Source of the DNA: an uncultured Bacteroidales bacterium
Lineage (GTDB): Bacteria; Bacteroidota; Bacteroidia; Bacteroidales; WCHB1-69
Assembly: GCA_937901455.1 (NCBI GenBank)
Contig: CALDIA010000069.1
Coordinates: 1 to 38,450 of the forward strand
Direction: 5' to 3'
Length of the DNA stretch: 38,450 nt
A program made the position numbers and the translations under genes. Each line of letters opens with the position of its first letter. Within the stretch, counting starts at the first letter, position 1. Below the pieces are notes generated by a model. That model saw only the letters and a program-made list of their open reading frames with translations. It did no database searches and was not told the DNA's origin. Positions 34,724 to 38,450 of the stretch are shown one piece after another.

Positions 34724-35563
34724 ATGGCAGCAACAATCATTACCACCATCAGAGAATTAACCATCGCTGCGCAAGAGATGCGCGCGGCTGGCAAAACCAT
34801 AGGATTAGTACCCACCATGGGCGCACTGCACGAAGGACATCTGTCGCTCATCCGCCGCGCAAAAGCGGAAAACGACGTGGTGTTTGTCTCCATCTTCGTC
34901 AATCCAGTGCAATTCAACAACCAAGAGGACTTGATAAAATATCCCCGCACGCTTAACAATGACGTGCAGCTTATCGGTGACTATGCCGACTACATCTTCG
35001 CCCCCGCGGTGGAGGAGGTCTTTCCCACCCCTCCAAACGAACAATTCAACTTTGGCAGCGTGGCCAACGTCATGGAGGGTGCCGCACGCCCAGGCCACTT
35101 CAACGGCGTCGGCGTCATTGTGGGGCGTCTTTTCCATTGGGTGAACCCTCACAAGTCCTATTTCGGTGAAAAAGACTACCAACAGATTGCCGTCATCCGA
35201 GAATTGGTGCGCATCTGCCAGTTCACAACGGAAATTATCCCCTGCCCCATTGTGCGCGAGCCGAACGGGTTGGCCATGAGTTCCCGAAACCGCCGCCTCT
35301 CTCCCGATGAGTTCGAAACCGCCGCTCAGATTCACCAAATCCTACTCAAGTCCGCTCAGTTGGAAGCCAATGTGCCTACCATCAAGGCCTTCGTGGAAGA
35401 GGAAATCACCAAGGAGCCAGCCTTCACCCTCGACTATTTCGAAATAACCGATGACACAACCCTGCAAACTATCCACTCCTTCAGTGAAGCCAAGGGCGTG
35501 ATGGGCTTCATCACCGTCTATATTGGGGCTGTCAGACTAATTGACAACATTCGCTACCGCTAA
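34724..35563 (+). CDS. panC: Pantothenate synthetase
   Basis: The 279-residue cytosolic enzyme joins pantoate and beta-alanine with ATP, the last step of pantothenate (vitamin B5) synthesis before coenzyme A. The TMGALHEGHLSL motif carries the HxGH-type His36-Glu-Gly-His39. NPVQFNNQEDL, the YFGEKDYQQ motif and the KMSKS-like MSSRNRRLS are all present. Length is normal. It lies 18 bases after the ATPase gene and 23 bases before wecB; panB and panD are not in the window. Confidence 0.97.
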   Translation: MAATIITTIRELTIAAQEMRAAGKTIGLVPTMGALHEGHLSLIRRAKAENDVVFVSIFVNPVQFNNQEDLIKYPRTLNNDVQLIGDYADYIFAPAVEEVFPTPPNEQFNFGSVANVMEGAARPGHFNGVGVIVGRLFHWVNPHKSYFGEKDYQQIAVIRELVRICQFTTEIIPCPIVREPNGLAMSSRNRRLSPDEFETAAQIHQILLKSAQLEANVPTIKAFVEEEITKEPAFTLDYFEITDDTTLQTIHSFSEAKGVMGFITVYIGAVRLIDNIRYR

Positions 35564-35586
35564 CCCTCGCAAGCCGAAGTATTGTC

Positions 35587-36651
35587 ATGAAGAAGCTGGC
35601 CAGCATAATCGGAGCACGACCGCAGTTTGTCAAAGCCGCCGTTTTCAACATGGCTGTAGACCATTCTGCCGATTTTGAAGAGGTGGTCATTCACACCGGC
35701 CAGCATTTCGATGAAAACATGTCGCAGCTCTTCTTCGACCAGCTGGGAATGCGCATTCCCAAATACAACCTCAACATTCATAGCCTGGCGCACGAGGAGA
35801 TGACCGAAATCATGCACCAGCAGATTGCAGACATTCTGCGAACGGAACAGCCCGACATGGTGGTGGTCTTTGGCGACACTGACTCCACACTGGCGGGGTC
35901 GCGGGCCGCCCACGCCTGCCGTATTCCCCTTTGCCACATCGAAGCTGGGCTGCGGTCTTTCAACATGGCCATGCGCGAAGAGCACAACCGCATGGAGACC
36001 GACAAGCTCAGCGATATTCTATGCTGCCCCACGGAGGTGGCCGTACAGAACCTCTCTAAAGAAGGCATCTCCCCCGAACACATCTTCCTGACAGGCGACA
36101 TCATGAAGGATGCCGCGGTACATTACAAGCCATTGACAAAACCTCCCGCTGTAGATATCCCCGAACCTTTTATCCTTTGTACGCTCCACCGGGCCGAGAA
36201 CACCGACCGCCCGGAAGTACTCCGTCAACTACTGCATGCGTTGGAGGAAATTAGCAGGCACCATGCGGTCATTCTCCCATTGCATCCACGCACCCGACAG
36301 GCTCTTTATGCGCAGAATTACCCTTTTGCACAGTCTTCCATACATTTCATAGAACCCGTGGGCTATTTGGAAATGCAGTACCTGCTGCACCACTGCCAAC
36401 TGGTAATGACCGACAGCGGCGGTCTCCAAAAAGAGGCCTACTTTGCACACAAACATTGCCTCACCCTGCGGGAAGAGACCGAATGGACCGAGCTGGTGTC
36501 GAGAGGCTACAACCATCTTGTCGGGCACCAAGTAAACGACATCGTCACTACAACGCTAAAGATGATTTCCATACCTGCCGATTTTATGGATGACCTCTAT
36601 GGGGATGGCCATTCAGCCCAACATATTTTAGAGGCCATCAAGGGGTGGTAA
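35587..36651 (+). CDS. wecB: Non-hydrolysing UDP-N-acetylglucosamine 2-epimerase
   Basis: The 354-residue enzyme interconverts UDP-GlcNAc and UDP-ManNAc, feeding surface polysaccharide and capsule synthesis. The N-terminal GARPQFVK (Gln in place of the usual Glu, as in many Bacteroidota), GDTDSTLAG, HIEAGLRSF, EEHNRMETDKLSD, LHRAENTD, and the UDP-binding SGGLQKEAYF and EETEWTEL are present. Length is normal. It lies 23 bases after panC; the glycan genes that usually accompany it are not in view. Confidence 0.96.
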   Translation: MKKLASIIGARPQFVKAAVFNMAVDHSADFEEVVIHTGQHFDENMSQLFFDQLGMRIPKYNLNIHSLAHEEMTEIMHQQIADILRTEQPDMVVVFGDTDSTLAGSRAAHACRIPLCHIEAGLRSFNMAMREEHNRMETDKLSDILCCPTEVAVQNLSKEGISPEHIFLTGDIMKDAAVHYKPLTKPPAVDIPEPFILCTLHRAENTDRPEVLRQLLHALEEISRHHAVILPLHPRTRQALYAQNYPFAQSSIHFIEPVGYLEMQYLLHHCQLVMTDSGGLQKEAYFAHKHCLTLREETEWTELVSRGYNHLVGHQVNDIVTTTLKMISIPADFMDDLYGDGHSAQHILEAIKGW

Positions 36652-36714
36652 AACCCCTCACCTGCATATTTGCCTCACAAGAACCTACGTGAAACACCCA
36701 AATTAATGAACGAT

Positions 36715-38379
36715 ATGAAACTCCTTACAAAAGTCACTTGCATGGCATTCTTCGGCATGCTGGCGATTCTTCCGGCAGAAGCTCAAAAACGCACCTGCCC
36801 CGAACGATTGCTGATATGGCAGGACACGCTCTTCGGCCTGATTGACGGTACCGGCAAGACAGTGTTGCCCTGTATATACGAAGACCTGAGCACCTATAGG
36901 AACGATGCGTTCCAAGATAGCTACATCGTGGCCAAGCACAACGGGTTGTATGGCGTGCTTGATTGGGACGGGCACACCTTAGTGCCGTTCCAATATACGG
37001 TTGAGCCTGAACCCCTCCCCAACAGCAAGGGCTTCTTTCTCATCCCCTACAAAGGCAAACCCGGTGGGGTCATCAACAGCCAAGGCGACACGGTGGTTTC
37101 TTTCCAATATATGGATCTCAACTATACTTATTATTGGTATGGGGAAAAGTGTGACAACCCGCCGAGGCTCATCTATACCCTTTCGGAAATACGCAACGAC
37201 TCTCTCCGATATCGCCGGGGCACGCACCTCGAAGGTTGCATTGACGAATACGGCAAAGAGATTCTTCCGCCCATCTATAAAAGGATCATGAAGAATGACA
37301 AGTTTATGATAGTGCGAGATTCCAACGACCGCGAGGGTGTGGTGGACTATTCGGGTCAATGGATATGCCCACTCACCTCACAATACACTTACCGGCACTA
37401 CTACCACAACTCCCCCTGCATCCTCATTCATGACAAAGAATCTCATCTATCGGGACTGATGACGCACGATGGACACATGTTGTTGCCCATCCAATATGCA
37501 TCTCTTTCCAGTGGCTCCTATTCCACAAAAACAATTAAGCTGCAGAACGCTTCTGGACTTTGGGCCTTAGCAGATGAAAAGTTTAATCTGCTCACACCCC
37601 ATCGTTATACAGAATTATTAGAACTTTGCGAAGCATACCCCTCCACATGGTATCTGGGAGTACTGCCTGATGAGACTGCCGTAGTGTTAGACAATCTTGG
37701 GCGCGAATTGCATATCGACCCGCCCATAGCTTTCAGCAAGGAAGACGTACCCTTTGATTATCCGATGGTCATGGTGGATGGCACATGGCAATTGGTGAAT
37801 CCTTCCGGAAAACGGCTGCCCCAACGCTATAGTTCGGCCTCCCACTATTGGTCATCATCGCTGATGAGTGTCGCCACCGACTCCCTGCATCATGGCATCG
37901 TGGACACCAAAGGGCATGTGGTGGTGCCCTTGCGCTATACGGAGGCCGATGCCGTTGGCGACGACCTCATCTATGCCCGCAAGGCATCCGGAGAGGTGGT
38001 TGTCTTCAACGGCAAGGGACGAAAACTGGTAACCTGCTGGGGTGTCGAATGGGAATGGCCGAACTTGATGATAGCTAACCAAGAAGGGAAGTGGGCCATG
38101 GCCGACAAAAAGACCGGACGTGTTTTGAGCAGATACTACGACTATTTTCACTCAGTATTCCCCGCGACCAACTCTTACAACTACCACCCGATATATTTAG
38201 CGGCTGTCGATGACCAAGGCAAGATGGGGTATATTAACGAATACGGCAAGGAAATCTATCCCTGTAACCTCAACCTATCCAGCATATCTGACATATCTGA
38301 AAACACCTTCCACAAATTCATTATGGTAGAGTGCTCATGTGGAGGCTTAGGGTACTATCCAATCATCAAGAAAGATTAA
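36715..38379 (+). CDS. Exported WG-repeat protein
   Basis: The protein of 554 residues from ATG 36715 has a signal peptide (MKLLTKVTCMAFFGMLAILP, cleaved near AEAQ). The rest consists of WG-type beta repeats. They pair a VLDWDGHTLVPFQY-like unit with a GLIDGTGKTVLPCIYEDL-like unit; other copies include YGKEILPPIY, GHVVVPLRYTEA and YINEYGKEIYPC. Such repeats stack into beta solenoids and are common in Bacteroidota envelopes; no catalytic site is seen. Earlier starts exist at TTG 36670 and ATG 36706; ATG 36715 best places the signal peptide. It follows wecB but need not share its function. Confidence 0.8.
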   Translation: MKLLTKVTCMAFFGMLAILPAEAQKRTCPERLLIWQDTLFGLIDGTGKTVLPCIYEDLSTYRNDAFQDSYIVAKHNGLYGVLDWDGHTLVPFQYTVEPEPLPNSKGFFLIPYKGKPGGVINSQGDTVVSFQYMDLNYTYYWYGEKCDNPPRLIYTLSEIRNDSLRYRRGTHLEGCIDEYGKEILPPIYKRIMKNDKFMIVRDSNDREGVVDYSGQWICPLTSQYTYRHYYHNSPCILIHDKESHLSGLMTHDGHMLLPIQYASLSSGSYSTKTIKLQNASGLWALADEKFNLLTPHRYTELLELCEAYPSTWYLGVLPDETAVVLDNLGRELHIDPPIAFSKEDVPFDYPMVMVDGTWQLVNPSGKRLPQRYSSASHYWSSSLMSVATDSLHHGIVDTKGHVVVPLRYTEADAVGDDLIYARKASGEVVVFNGKGRKLVTCWGVEWEWPNLMIANQEGKWAMADKKTGRVLSRYYDYFHSVFPATNSYNYHPIYLAAVDDQGKMGYINEYGKEIYPCNLNLSSISDISENTFHKFIMVECSCGGLGYYPIIKKD

Positions 38380-38426
38380 GCCAAGGCAATAGATAATTTA
38401 TAAGTTCAACTTGGAAAGTTATAAAA

Positions 38427-38448
38427 GCGGGTAAACAAACAAGCCCGC
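38427..38448 (+). terminator. Possible terminator at the right window edge
   Basis: GCGGG (38427-38431) and CCCGC (38444-38448) form a 5-bp stem with a 12-nt loop, after the WG-repeat gene. The window ends before any T-run can be seen, so this is tentative. Confidence 0.3.
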
Positions 38449-38450
38449 CG

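Overview
The window looks like part of a Bacteroidota chromosome, most likely an anaerobic, gut-type or host-associated member of the Bacteroidales. Three things point there. Large secreted proteins carry FN3, MAM-like, CUB and PKD modules and a type IX secretion (gliding-associated) C-terminal domain. Many genes are preceded by the Bacteroidota promoter pattern TTG/TTTG - about 15-19 nt - TAnnTTTG, with no clear Shine-Dalgarno sequence. The gene repertoire (short adenylate kinase, PorT-like barrel, M16 peptidase with the Bacteroidota-type insertion) also fits. I see no tRNA, rRNA, CRISPR array or transposase.

Layout. (1) Positions 1-10540, minus strand: a surface-protein block. It holds the first 2233 codons of a giant modular secreted protein that runs off the left edge, then a 944-residue T9SS cargo with a small secreted partner. 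A 526-base gap between the two large genes holds a short leader ORF and a fossil that resembles the Gly/Met tail of GroEL. (2) 10724-14159: recQ (minus) and a MATE exporter (plus), transcribed divergently. (3) 14160-14475: a deletion remnant of another T9SS cargo gene and the terminator of the ribosomal operon. (4) 14476-20161, minus: thirteen ribosomal protein genes in canonical order, rplV-rpsC-rplP-rpmC-rpsQ-rplN-rplX-rplE-rpsN-rpsH-rplF-rplR-rpsE. The cluster is cut at both ends: no rpsS or earlier gene lies upstream, and no rpmD, rplO or secY downstream. (5) 20478-25569, minus: dut, a TPR protein, hpt, adk, dxr and rsgA, tightly packed or overlapping. (6) 25838-32025, minus: an M16 peptidase, an SDR enzyme with a C-terminal zinc ribbon, an outer-membrane barrel, an ECF sigma factor and a one-TM putative anti-sigma factor. 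(7) 32215-38379, plus: a membrane-anchored double helix-hairpin-helix protein, then a PHP / DRTGG / GHKL-ATPase cassette running into panC, wecB and a secreted WG-repeat protein.

How the genes work together. The ribosomal block and rsgA serve translation and 30S maturation. dut, hpt and adk serve nucleotide metabolism, dxr feeds isoprenoid synthesis, panC feeds coenzyme A, and wecB supplies UDP-ManNAc for surface glycans. The secreted modular proteins, the M16 peptidase, the barrel and the sigma/anti-sigma pair concern the cell envelope.

The observations most worth a second look are the S10/spc cluster split at both ends, two gene fossils (a T9SS cargo deletion and the GroEL-like tail), the PHP-DRTGG-GHKL cassette without a hydrogenase, the SDR-zinc-ribbon fusion, and the small leader ORF before the giant surface gene. 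None of these is proven here to be a new system. All calls rest on reading the sequence and on family knowledge; no database search was run.
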